The notes under the pieces: model-generated | The model's input: only the letters and a program-made list of their open reading frames with translations | Told to the model about the DNA's origin: nothing | The model's database searches: none | Source of the DNA: Argopecten irradians | Lineage: Eukaryota > Mollusca > Bivalvia > Pectinida > Pectinidae | NCBI RefSeq assembly: GCF_041381155.1 | Contig: NC_091134.1 | Span: 40,135,338 to 40,199,337 of the forward strand | Reading direction: 5' to 3' | Length of the DNA: 64,000 bases | Translations under genes and position numbers: made by a program | Shown here: positions 35,060-47,529 of the stretch, piece after piece | How the letters are laid out: every line of letters starts with the position of its first letter | Numbering within the stretch: position 1 is the stretch's first letter

Positions 35060-37970
35060 TATTTTTGCTATTGTTCAGTGGTCTTGTGGAAATACGAGGA
35101 TTTGGCAGAAATATATACAGTCTCCCAATTTATATGTACGTGAATTACATACAATGTACATACAATCCTGTCATAAATCAGGGTGGTAATATTTCTTCCC
35201 CACTCAGCATTCATCGTGGTTGTCGTCAAGGGGATCCGATCGCCCCATACCTTTTTGAAATTTTACCTGTTAGAATAAGAAATAATAAAAATATCAAAGG
35301 GATTGAACTTCCAAATGTAAATATTTTAAATGTACAATATGCTGATGATACCGGTTTAATATTAGACGGTTCAGAAAGATCTTTAAGGGAATCTATTGTT
35401 GAATTGAACCACTTTGCCAGAATTTCAGGGCTTTCTATTAATACGAGTAAGACACAAGTTATTTGGATAGGTAGTTGCAAATATAGTCAAGAAACCTTCT
35501 TGCCAGAACTGAATCTGATTTGGGGAAAGAATTAATTTAGCTTTCTAGAAATAGAATTTTGTGTAGATTTAAATGAAATCCCCAAGATGAATTTTGATAA
35601 AAAGATTGTGAAACTAAAATCACTTTTAAATGTATGGAGCAGGAGAAATTTGACACCACTTGGTAGAATTAACATAATAAAATCTTTATTAATTTCACAG
35701 CTTAACTACCTGTTCATTACTTTGCCTAATCCTCCTGAGAAATTTATTAACAAATGAAACTCTCTCTATTATATGATTTCCTGTGGAATAACAAACCACA
35801 TAAGATAAGAAAAAGTGTTATTATTCAAAATTACACAGAAGGTGGGTTAAAAATGATTGATGTACACTCTTTTATTGATTCACTAAAATTAAGCTGGGTA
35901 AGAAGAATATTTCAGTCTTCTAGTAAATGGAACTTGCTTCTGAATACTACTATAGACTTAAATAAATTACAAAATTGTGGTAAAGAATTCATTTGTGTCT
36001 GTGCCTCCTTATGCAAAAATAAGTTTTGGAAAGATGTTTTTAAAGCCTGGGTCAGAATGAATAACTCTTATGTTTCTGAGAAATGTTACACAGGATTTTA
36101 TCTTGAAAACACCGCTATGGTATAATAATGATATTCAAGTTGGAAATAATTATGTTTTTTTATCCAAATTGGTTTAAGGCAGCAATTTTTACAATCAACG
36201 ACCTTGTTAAAAAAAAACACTGATGATATGACTTTTTTATTCTTTTAATGAATTTCTTCAAAATTTCAGGATTAATACAAATTTCCTTCAGTATCATGGT
36301 GTAGTAACTGCAGTGAAACGCTTTCTTCAAAAGTATAATTTTCAAATGAAAAGGCTAGCCCAACCTTTCTTGCCACATCTATTAGAAATATTTTTTATGA
36401 ATAAAAAGGGGTCTAAAGATTTCCACAAATGCTTAATTTCACCACCTCCCACTCCAAATGGTATCAAGAAATGGAATGAATATTTTGATTTTGAATTTGA
36501 TAATGAAAAATGGCAAAAAATACTTAAAATACCCTTTTCTGTCACAAAAAGTTCCAAACTACAATGGTTTCAGGTTAGAATTATACACCATATTTTAGTA
36601 ACGAATACTTTTCTTTACAAAACAAAGTTGTGTCCTAGCCCATTATGTTCACTCTGTAATAAGGAAAGAGAAACTTTTATTCACTGTATATGGGAATGTT
36701 GTGAAGTACAAAAGCTATTACAGCAATTTGAAAATCTGTGTGACATTTTATTTATTCCTGTTGTTTTAAATAAAGAATCATTTCTTTTTGGAATATTGTC
36801 TCCGGTTGCTAACATTGTTGATAACGAAATTATAATCCTAATCAAACACTATATATATATAAAAGTAGATGTCTACATAAACCCTTAAGTCTTGACGCCC
36901 TCATCAATACTATTAAAGATCATTTCAATACTGTGAAATTCACCACATATTATAAAAATGAAAACATAAAAAGGAAATTCGACAATAATTGGAGAAAATG
37001 GAAACATTTTATTGAAATGTAGCTATAAAAATTTAACATGCATGTGTGAAACCAAAACTTTAATTTTAATTCCTGACTCTGCCTTTTTAGAAAAAATGTT
37101 TTTTTTGCTTTTTTTTTTTTTTTCTTCTTCTTCATCTTATAGCAGTAGTGGGATCTCTCTCTCTCTCTTTCTCTTTCTTCCCTCTTTTTCTCACCCCCTC
37201 TTCAAATTTAAGTGTTTGGTGTATAGTTAATTATAAAAATGATAATTTTCTTTCTTTTGTGTATGAGTTAAGAGTGTGTGAAGGTATACAAGTGTGTGTA
37301 AGTGTGTGTGCTTATGTTAGGGTGTGTATGTATGTCATATATGTGTATATTTTCAACACTATATTTGTACCTGTGCATGTACGCTTTGTAAGTATGCTTG
37401 TATATGTATCTATGTATGCATGTTAGTATGTATCTTTATAAGGAAATATGTAACTACTATACGTATGATTTACAATATATGTGTGTATGTATAAATCTAT
37501 GTAATAGATGTATGAATGTATCTATGTACTTTATATGATTGCAGTTAATACACATGTATAGTGTATATCATCCTCGATATTCCAGGGGTTCCGATCACTT
37601 ACGATCTCTACACCCCTGGACTATCTCATAGTAAAACTGAAGGCAACAGAATAGAACAGGTAATTTAGTCATTTGATGTACATCAAAAGAGCCGTATAAC
37701 GGTACACTGTGGTTGACTGTGTAGCTTTGATGTTAGGCGTCGCTCTCTCTGTAGTCTTCAAAGGAAATCTTTGCTAGCCTGTGATTGGTCAAATGTTTTC
37801 TGCTGAGCTGCCTTCAATTTCACTATGAGATAGTCCAGGGGTGTAGAGATCTTAAGTGATCGGAACCCCTGGAGTATCGAGGATGAGTGTATATGGTATG
37901 TCGGAGTGAATGTGTATGCTTGTACATATTATGTTATGTACTATAAAATGTATTGAAAAAAAAAAAAAAA
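35060..37970 (+). mobile_element. L1/Tx1-like LINE, 5'-truncated and frameshifted, with 3' UTR and poly(A)
   Basis: RT motifs are visible in order: RGCRQGDPIAPYLFEI, NIKGIELPNV, VQYADDTGLILDGS (YADD catalytic box), ISGLSINTSKTQVIWIGS (to 35535). After a frame break near 35530, translation shows LTPLGRINIIKSLLIS. After another near 35750 it shows FLWNNKPHKIRKSVI and EGGLKMIDVHSFI. From 36313 the C-terminal part carries a Cys/His cluster (CPSPLCSLCNKE, FIHCIWEC), as in L1-like RT tails. Coding similarity ends near 37020. The 3' UTR is pyrimidine- and TG-rich and ends in a run of 15 A (37956-37970). The 5' half including endonuclease is missing. A MITE interrupts the UTR. Dead copy. Confidence 0.85.
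37560..37894. mobile_element. Mutator-like (MULE) MITE with 9-bp target duplication
   Basis: The element proper is 37569-37885 (317 bp). The left arm (catcctcgatattccagggg...) and right arm (...cccctggagtatcgaggatg) are inverted repeats of about 75 bases with few mismatches. The flanks carry a perfect 9-base direct repeat agtgtatat (37560-37568 and 37886-37894). Long TIRs with a 9-bp duplication are the hallmark of Mutator-type transposons. It has no ORF, so it is non-autonomous. It sits inside the LINE 3' UTR. Confidence 0.9.
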
Positions 37971-38689
37971 TATAAAAAAAAAGAATCTTTTACATAATAT
38001 TCATGTATATGTGGTTCCAAATACCGTAGATTTACAACGTACGTGGATTATTATACACATTATGTTGTATAATATTGTGCAGAAATCGCACAGAAATGTT
38101 CATTTATCTACGACAGGTACATCAATTTATGCATGGTATAAATCCCTATTTTCAAGCGTATTCCAAACTCATATCTGTGATTGAGGATAATAGGTATCGG
38201 GCATGTACTCAGGTACTTGTGTCTGTAAAAATCGATATTTACAAACAGATTGTTTATATTAGATGGCAGACACAGAAAATCGCCACTCTATCTTATGCGA
38301 GTAGAGTAGGTCCCGTTGTCCTCGTGACGTCACAGGTCAGGGGTCCCGAATCGGGGTCAATGGCTTGGGGCTTCAGGTGTGTTCTAGAGAAAAGTCGCAT
38401 TATCTCTAATACCGTATTCGCTATGAAAGTCGTACTTTCGCCATTCTAAATTTTATACAATGACACGTGTATTTAGCCTGATATACCAAACCATTCCGTG
38501 TACACTTTAATAATTTTAAACATTCAATATTATATGTAGACAAATTTCACCTATTGAAAAAATATCCAAGTGTGATGTTGTGGCGTATCGGAAACCATTC
38601 TGGAATTCAAAACAACCTCCGCAACTTCCGGTATAGCGTCATATGAATTGGCGCGATTTTCAAAAGTATGGACCTACCTTAAATCAAAA
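37971..38689. other. Non-coding region before duplication copy 2
   Basis: No gene. The block 38270-38460 (cctcgtgacgtcacaggtca, gaaaagtcgcattatctcta) looks like an interspersed non-autonomous repeat by its composition, but only one copy is in the window. The ORF 38075-38449 overlaps it and has no domain. Confidence 0.4.
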
Positions 38690-40350
38690 CAACTGCCAAC
38701 GTCATTATAAGTTTCAATAGTGGCGTCATAGACAGTAGTGTATAACAACTTCATGTTAGATATATTTACATTTACAAGTGGAATAAAAGAGATATACGTG
38801 ACGGACGCTTTTCACGCACGATACCTCTGAGGTTAGACCTTAGAAAGACAAATAAATAAATGTATGCACAAAACATTAAGCAATAGCTTGGCTATTCTTC
38901 ACATACCATGTGTCACACAATGGTTTATCACAGATAAAAACAGGAGGGAATGCAAACAAAATATGAAATTCAAAGAAACAAAGAAAAAATCAATGACAAA
39001 CACAAGCATTCATGACAAACATAAAATACATACACACATACACATATCGAAGTCTCCTCACAATTACATACATATATGTCCACAAACTCGGTGGTGTATC
39101 GTCATACGTATTTGACAATTTCTTCTCAATGCATATACGGCAGCATAGTGTTGTCCGTTAGGTTTCACATTACACACAATCAAGTGACAAGTACAGACGC
39201 ACTTAAGGATATGAATCAACGTCTAAGGCAAACAGTCAATGAATGTTTGACATTTAAAGCGACAATATACATTATATTTAAGGTTTAATTTGAATAGATT
39301 TTTATGGGATAAAAATATAACACAAACATCTGAGTAGTGGTTATGTGATGAGAATGCACTCAGAATTTTGAGTTATTTCTCAATAGCATAAAACACATAT
39401 TCAAATGATTCCTTATAATTCAATTTACTAAAGATTATCTCTTTAAAATTCAAAATTCATTTTTGAAATTTTTTTTCTATGGAACACGTTGTCATCTCAG
39501 CCTGTCAGAAGCGATGATTCAAACGGCAACGCCATTTCTTTTCCTTTACGGGCTAATAAAGTTTTTAAGCCAATGACAAGGAAAGTTATATTATTATGTG
39601 ATTTCTAATATAAAAATCATTTTATTTTTTTTACTATTAAAATCGGGTATTAAAAGAGTGTGATTACGGAAGTAAGTAATATTTTCTCATCTTTCGTCCT
39701 TTACTTATTTTTGCCACACAAAACATTTTTTTTTTTGACCTAGGCCAATTGATCGTAGAACAAACCTGACATCATTTCAGCTCTTTCATCGATGCTAGAG
39801 AAAACTATTATTATAATCAACACAGGCAGGCGTCTGGGAAAAACATAAATGCACTGATAAATAATCGAATCGGTAAATCTGGCAGAAAACACACAGAATG
39901 TTGCTGTTTTTACACCACATACCACGTCACAGGATCAACAATATGCGATCAGCCGCGAAATTCACTTTAATAATTTTAGAAAAGGGATATAATGTGATGT
40001 TTCGTGAATCGACTTGGTCTCGTGTTAAAACTGAAATTCGTGATCTAATCTCCAGTAGATTCATGAAAATGGACATTGTATCCCATAACTGTATCTTGAT
40101 ATCCAATCTTACATAACTTATAGACTACAAACATATCACACACACACACAAATGTACTGCAGATCAACTTATTTTCGCGTTCAATTTCATGTGGCTCTCC
40201 GGGAAGTATAAGTCGCGAAAACTAATCACCACGATAATATTTCACAGCCGTGAAAAAGGCAGTAGACATAAAAATGTAAAAGTCACCACAAAAATAAGCT
40301 GGTTTTATACACCACAGGCCCATCGTGATTTAATTAAAACCTGAGAGGTC

Positions 40351-42095
40351 CTAATCCGATGTCTCCACATCATCACATGATATTACTTGGCAAGCACTAC
40401 TCCCAAAGAGAATATCACATCTTCCTGTGTCGACGATTTCTTTAGAAAATGTGAGAACTTGTGCTTTAAGAAACACAAGTCGGTTGTATGCGTGAACCAT
40501 GAATTCATTCATATCCAATTGTTTTGCCAGATCGTGAGCGAGGTCAGCACATTCGAATGCCTTTGTCATGTTCTCTGACCGGAAATAATAGTCCGAGCTA
40601 GCTAGGTGATAGTGCATGTTTAAAACTTTCCTAGATGTAACATCGGAACCGGCTACCTGCAGCAAGTACTTCCCCGATGATTCTATTTCACTTGGATCTG
40701 GCCGCAAGATATCCATAGCAAGTCCGTTTTCGCCGCATTGTAAGAGTAAAATAATCAACCGGCACATAGTGTACATGTAACCAACAGGACCGTATTCACT
40801 TTTATCTTTCTGAAAATTAGCAAGTGCCTTCTCGAAACTAACTTTGGCTCTTTTATGTAAAAGATGATGCGCCCCGGCAAAATTAACTCTTGTCGGATTG
40901 AGTAAATCAATTTGAGACGCCATCAAACGGCCTTCTTGTACATGAAGCCAGCCGGCTGCGCGTCCACTGGCTGCTACTATGTCGGTTTCTATTAGCATTC
41001 TTGCATCATCAACAACCTCTTGTAGCTTTTCAAACTTCTTTTGATAAAGTAGCATACGGGCTTTTGTTCCAAGTAATTCGAGCGTAAAGTAGCGAGGGTT
41101 AGTTGTTTTATGACAAATTGTTATTGCAGACTCGATTTGTTGTTTTGCGCCATCAAAATTGGATTTGTGCAGCTCCAGATTTGCCTGAAGATAACCAAGC
41201 ACACATCTCATATCGAAATCAATTTTACAATGACGACGGAGACGATTATTCAAGCTGTTAAACTCGTCGAATAATCCTCTATTCATCAAAGTTACGAGAG
41301 TATTGAAAGCAACGTCTAAGCGCTTATTGGGCAAATTGTTGGGTTTCGATGATCCAGGTGAAATCAGAATGTGGCCAGTAATAATTGTAGATACAATTTG
41401 GTCTTCTTTTGAACAGGTTCTAGGTCTTGCCAACCTTTTTGGTGAAGGACAGTCGTCAGTTGATGATCCAGTTGGAAACCCTCGACGTCTTTTCACATAT
41501 TGTTTTCTCTCCTTCCTCACATCACAACTTGTGACAACGTGTTCTTTCTCTATTTCAGCATTACGACTGTCCGAATGACGTTTCTTTATTACATTTAACG
41601 ATAATTGATGTAACGTATTGTCAGGAATGCCATCTTTGAATGACGCGAAGGAGTCAACCTGGTTTTGTGAAGTCGATATTCCAGCAAGTAAAGTATTTTC
41701 TCCAACACGTGAGGATTGTACTTGTATTGAATCTACTTCAGTGCATGATTTTGTCACGTAATGAATCCTTTTCGATCTCATCAACGATATATTGATACTT
41801 ATTTTGTAGTGACAACTTTAGTAGTTCAATAAGCGAGTCCTTTTTACATTTGGACAATTCTTCAAGATACAAAGCACACCTCTCTTTTCGTGTCACTTTC
41901 GTCTTAATTCTCTCACATTCATCTTCGCTGAAAAGTTCCTCTTGATAATTGTACGGGAGTAAGTCTTTTGGTTCAACATTCTGCAAAATAAGGCAACAGT
42001 GTTGTTTTATGACAGCGCCGAACTCTAGATTCGAAAATCGTTCAGGAAAATAAGGTGAGCACATTTCACAAACGCCATTTGATTTGAATATTTCC
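40351..42095 (-). pseudogene. CARD-TPR gene copy 2, 3' part (second CARD, linker, TPR-like domain)
   Basis: This is nearly identical to 2669-4433. A one-base insertion near 41754 (ttgtcacg against ttgcacg) shifts the frame just after CARD 2, giving two ORFs: 41738-42095 (CARD 2) and 40351-41784 (linker and TPR-like domain, 477 codons). A premature TAG (40351-40353) removes the last eight residues relative to copy 1. The first CARD is separated by a 7732-bp insertion. Between 41600 and 41755 divergence is far higher than in the rest. No start codon context remains for the TPR part, so this is most likely non-functional. Confidence 0.85.
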
Positions 42096-42487
42096 ACAGA
42101 AATTTTTATGCTTAAGGCTATATAGCCTTACAGCATATTGAGTTTACCTTCCAAACCGGAAATGCGCTTTCGACTACGACACCACCTAGCGTGAAAAAGT
42201 ACTACAACTCAGATCTAAAAAAATCCGCTTTCTAAAGCAAATATGCTGTCATAGTGTAATTATGATTGCATGAAAAAAACTATGGTATTTCCTTACATGT
42301 TATTGTTTCAAACATATGTGTCCAAAACTATAATATCGTTTTCTATTAATGGGAAATAGTGAGAATAATTTGCATGAATGATAGAGATCGATGACCTAAA
42401 TTCTCGCCAGTCATTTGCATATAGGATGAACTTCTGGTTTAGGTAACACTAAATAAAGGAATTGACAGGATTTCAGTATGTAAAAGT

Positions 42488-43072
42488 AGGGCTGGTACGG
42501 GTACTTATTTATGTCCCCGGGTACCCGAATTTAAGTGTCCGATCCGATATGTGAACGTATCAACTTCGTGAGTTAGTGGTGCTTTTTACCGATGTTGTAT
42601 GGGGCGATCTTCAGATGGAGCAAAATTCAATGTAATCATAATAATATGTGAGAGATTTATTCTTCAATACTACAAACGGTATTGGATATCAATTTAATAT
42701 CAATCGGTTACATCATACAATCGTAATGTAACAAACTAACAGAGCCCAGTATGTCCTTGATTGATGTTGTTTTCCCGCACATATGCGCAACAGGAAGTAC
42801 AAAAGAGTGAAGTAGTCTTCGTTCGGATAGCCTCTGGTGTTATCTTATACAGCTTACCGATAGTGAAAGTAAGCCTGTGCGCTATTCATGATCAGTTATC
42901 CGATCGTGAACAAAAGAGTGCTATTTTGTACTTCTTGTAACTGAATTTTACGTTTACACAGACATTTGTCAGAATGTTTCCTATTTTGACTGATAACCGA
43001 CCGGGTGCACATGTTTCTTACATGTATTTTGACGGGTACCCGGGTACTTCCCGAACCCGACCCGTGTGACAG
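42488..43072. mobile_element. Putative TIR element (hAT-like ends)
   Basis: The left end (acgggtacttatttatgtcc, ccgggtacccg) and right end (acgggtacccgggtacttcc, cgaacccgacccgt) are imperfect inverted repeats rich in gggtacccg. It has no ORF. The superfamily is a guess. Confidence 0.4.
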
Positions 43073-43361
43073 TAATCTAGGCCTACAACGTTTAACATTC
43101 CATTCGTATTTGGAGACAGAAACAGCGAAAATCGTAAGTGTTCATTTCGTTTTGCTTCTACAGTAAATGAATTACACATGAAGTGAACTTATGTATCTGT
43201 GTGTATTTCTGCTAACATATGTGATATCGATGTTTTAATTTATTACAACATGAACAAGAATATTACTTTATAATTTTGGAGCAGTTTCCTTTTCAAATTC
43301 GAAGTTGACAAAAATTAACTGCTAGCATTATTTTCTAATTTTATGACATACAATAATGCAT

Positions 43362-43776
43362 TTAAAGGCCCACTACCTTTCCAGAGCAAAATTTAAAGGT
43401 TTCTTAAAAACATTAATAACAAAAGAAAATATATATCGATGGCTTAAGATGAGGTTACAACACCAAACATATGCAAGATTTCCTGTCTAATATACAATAG
43501 CAGTGGAGATTCATTTCGCTGTTTTGCTGTCTGGCGCAGTGATAATCAACTACCGCGCAGCATTTAGGACGACGGCGGGAAACATAAAACGACCCGCGTT
43601 ATGAAAATTAACATTTTATTTATTCTAATTAAATAGTTCTGAAGGTGATGATAAGTGTACTAGTAAACCGAAAACGTATAGTTAATAACTTCTGCGACTC
43701 TACAAAATTATTGATCTCGTTTTACATTCCTATTTTAAAAATTAAAAGCCGTTTCGGAAAGGTAGTGGCCCTTTAA
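43362..43776. mobile_element. MITE, 'AAAGGCCCACTAC' family, copy 2
   Basis: Ends tttaaaggcccactaccttt / ggaaaggtagtggcccttta. Full-length similarity to 26721-27125 proves independent transposition, since the surrounding DNA is unrelated. Confidence 0.85.
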
Positions 43777-45210
43777 GTCAGTAGATGTAACAGATTAAAT
43801 TTGCTAAATTGTCTATATAGATACCGTGGTAATGGAGTGTCAAATCACAAAACACCTGTACATATTTTTGTATAGTGTGTAACATACACATGACAATATT
43901 TACATTTTCACTTCGCTCCGCCTCAATGAAACTAGTAAACTCCGATCACTTCATTTCCCAATGAAGATGCTTGGTCACGCGCTGACCTCTGACCGGCGTG
44001 AGAATACATTTTGACATTGTTTACATTTTAACCTAGTTTTACGCCGCTTCAGTTTTGAATGAACTTTCTGGGATGTGGCCTATCGCTGTACATTTAGAAA
44101 CACAGACAGAAATGTTTGATAAAGTGATATTAGAAATTGTTAGTAATATGATATTACAGATATTTTACACGTATTTTGAAGAAACGATGACTTAGGCTCA
44201 AGCCCCGGAATAGGCTACTGAGCGCATCGATGTTCATCACTCATCGAAGTAGGCATAATCAAACGCAAATAGTTAGGATAATGTATACAATATATAGATC
44301 TATATGTGAAACGGTGACATACATGTAAGCTTAGAAACGATAGATTCCATAAAAATACGCTCAAATACCAAACAGGCTGATTTCAGTGACATAAGCCTAA
44401 CGAAACGATTCTGCGAGTGTCAAAACCCACGGCATTCGAGGGTCGTTGGAAACCACCAACATTTCAAATCAATGTTTCTCTACTTACTTTATACAGAATT
44501 TTAATCCTAAAACTCCAGTTGACAGAGAAGTTATCACATTTCAAGAATAACACACAAGTCTTCCAGTGATCTGCGACTAAATCCCACATTTTAACACGTT
44601 TTATTGAGCCCCTGAAGCATGGTTCTTGGACTGCATCGCATACCATAGACACAGGGGTTGGATTTCACAACAGGTTTAGTTAATAAACATTTAACTGCCA
44701 GCTACAAACAATTACCAGACGGAAATACAACATTCAGGTACATTCCACAACAATCGCAATTGATTTTTAAAAGATTTGATTATGTTTAGATACCAACTAT
44801 TCAGCATTTTCACCACAATCGTCATTTTCTTCAAAACCGGACCCCTGCTAAATCGAGCAACCGGATTACACGTTGACTGCACTGCTAGTACTGCGCAGTA
44901 TTTTTTTTATTTGAAGCTACATGATCATGTTTTTTATGATAAAATTTAAGCCATTAATTCTTGTACATAAAAACAATATTTCAAAATCGCCGTTTTTAAT
45001 TGTAACAACGCGCAAAGATGAAGTTATTTTCGGAACTACATTTTATGTTGCCTTGGTGACGAAAAGAACTGAGTGGCGGCTGTTCCGTAGCTGTACATAC
45101 ATGTAAGATAACTGGTACAATGTTGCAAATTGTATGATAATTATCTTATACCGAATACATATAATTTGACTTTTTTCAAAAGCGGGATATTTAAATTGGT
45201 TAACGTAAAT
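43777..45210. other. Non-coding part of the insertion
   Basis: No gene, RNA or repeat is recognised. Short ORFs at 44464-44652 and 44921-45106 have no domain. Confidence 0.5.
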
Positions 45211-45211
45211 A

Positions 45212-45368
45212 TAAGGATTGATTATCAATTTTGTTGCTTGCATTGACTGATGAAGAAAGTTAATCTCGTGCAAATGTTACATGAACTGCTTCGCAGTTCA
45301 CTTCATTTGCACGAGATTAACTTTCTTCATCAGTCAATGCAAGCAACAAAATTGACATTCAATCCTTA
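45212..45368. repeat. Long near-perfect hairpin
   Basis: Two perfect 52-base inverted arms (45225-45276 and 45304-45355) are separated by 27 bases that themselves contain tgaactgc-ttc-gcagttca. Outside, nine more bases pair (aaggattga / tcaatcctt) after a 3x3 internal loop. Perfect arms mean either a young fold-back element, active homogenisation, or selection on an RNA hairpin. It could also be an assembly artefact. Confidence 0.9.
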
Positions 45369-45407
45369 AATGAATTAGCATATTGATGTAATCAATATAG
45401 AGATACA

Positions 45408-45634
45408 ATCATGCCGAGTGGTTAAGATGTCCCGACATATTACCACAAGCCCTCCACCTCTGGGATGCGGGTTCGAATCCCAAGTGGGGCAGTTGCCAGG
45501 TACTGACCGCTGGTCGGTGGTTTTTCTCCGGGTACTCCGGCTTTCCTCCACCAACAAACCTGGCACGTCCTTATATGACCCTGGCTGTTAATAGGACGTG
45601 AAAATAAACAAACCAAAAAAAAAAAACCAAACCA
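45408..45634 (+). repeat. tRNA-derived SINE
   Basis: Pol III promoter boxes are clear: A box tgccgagtggttaa (45412) and B box gggttcgaatccc (45469-45481), resembling a Leu/Ser-type tRNA head. A conserved body gtttttctccgggtactccg follows. The 3' tail (45575-45599) is shared with 386-921, then an A-rich end. It is a good example of a molluscan SINE, perhaps of the Meta-SINE type, though I cannot verify that name. Confidence 0.85.
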
Positions 45635-47529
45635 AAAGCATACACAATACATTTGTACATGTACATGTATATATGTACATAATATACATGTGTATATATG
45701 GAGTTTAAGAGACAAGTGTAATAAGGCTAGATTTTATGAAGACGAATTATTATATCTGATTTAAAAATTGAAAACATGAACTTAAAATATTGATAAAAAT
45801 TAATATTGTGATGCTAATATATTAACTCAAATTACTTGTATACAAGACTCCACAACCGACTTGAACTTCACAAAATTCTTGCTGCGATTAATTTTAAATT
45901 ATTGCATATTTTATTAAATTTTATAATAACAAGACCTAATATTGGCTAGTCATCCACAGCAGACTCAAAATTTTGAAAACTTGAGATTATCAAGAAGCAG
46001 AGAAATAATACCGGTCTTATATTAACTAGCTGCAATGGCAGATATTTCTAGACAACTTTGTCGTCAGATCTAGGGTTACAATTCTGTCCCATTTACCGTA
46101 GTGTTGCAAAACATCTAATGATGAACATGACATAATTAGAAGACTGCAGGTGTCAAGAAAATTTGCTATTGAACTGATTTATGTTTTGTAAAAAGCATAT
46201 CAAAATGCATGACCTACATAATATAATAATGTACATATATTTGAGTTTATCTTGCAGGTGCTTTGTCATGACAAGCACTCGACAGCCATGCATTCCCAGT
46301 AATATGCAGTAACAATGACCGGTAGTGTGTGTTGAAAATCTACAACTAGGATCTACAACTGTTTATGATCTTGCCACAGATCTTACGCGGCAGCAATATG
46401 ACATTATATTAATAAGTCAAATTTGATAAATAAACATCATTGTATACTTATAATTGATACCAATGCTAACACATTTTTGCAAATTGATTTTGAGAATGCT
46501 TATTTTAATATGCTGTTCAGAATTCTTAGTGTTCACTTTATGCTACATGTATGTATAGAGGCAATACCACAGATTATATATCAGCAGTAAAAACACTTGT
46601 CCGGCGGGCGAGTGGCACACTAAAATTTACTTGCCCGGATCAATTTTCACTCGTCCCTGACAACCAGACAAGTGCTTTTCCTGACCCCTGCATACTTAAT
46701 CTGTGGCTTTAATTAGAAGTGTTCTGTAATGTTGCAGCAAAGTATCAAGAACTGTTCATTACATATTTAATATGCCTGCATATATCCAGATGGACATGTA
46801 TCACTAAAGAGCACTACATGTACCGGTAAAATAAAAATAACGTTTTGTTATGTTATGCTATGTTATTTTATGCAAGTATTTTTGAATAAACGTAATTAAA
46901 CACAGTTCACTTTGGATTTTGATGCAGCAACCAATTCTTTATAGGACAATTAACCCTTAGTTTTTAGTTAGATCATCTGAGCTGAAGGGTAAGGATGACC
47001 TATAGTAGAGATTTAACGATTCACATGGATGCATCAATGTATTGCATCCCTTGGTATTGCATCAATGCATCGTGTGCAATTTATTTGTATCTTGATACCT
47101 AGAAATAAAAATTGAACATTGGATTATCTCCCTTGGTTAATGTCACCCGAAAGTTTTTTAGTAACAAAATTGTGGAATCACATGAAGAGCAAAACACTAA
47201 ACTTGTATCAGCGCCTGTCATCTATAAGGCCACTTGCTTGTCTAATTTCAAGTTTCTGTCTATAAAACTCGCGTCTATTGTAGAGAGTGTAAGCAAAAAA
47301 TAAAATTTTCCTGAAATACAACACACAAAATTAGTGTACCAACCTAACAAGACATTTACATCAACACCACGACATTTGGAGTGTCTATCAAAATATCGCG
47401 ATGCGTATCATATCGTGAACCCTGTAACGTGATATGTATTGTAGCGTCAGATACCTCGCGATCCACAGCACTAATAACCTATAAGCATCATGCACCTTCC
47501 GTCGTTGTGCATAAACTTTTCACTCAAAC
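45635..47529. other. Non-coding part of the insertion
   Basis: No gene is recognised. A tacatgtata-rich patch (45655-45700) follows the SINE. A short hairpin element lies at 46568-46707. Confidence 0.5.
46568..46707. repeat. Short TIR/hairpin element
   Basis: Terminal pair ccacagatta / taatctgtgg, with an inner pair aaaacacttgtc / gacaagtgctttt and a further partial pair (gggcgagtg / cactcgtcc). This makes an imperfect 140-base hairpin. Confidence 0.55.

Noticed and set aside
45408..45480. tRNA gene
   Set aside because: A and B boxes are present but the acceptor stem does not fold and a SINE body and tail follow, so it is a SINE head.
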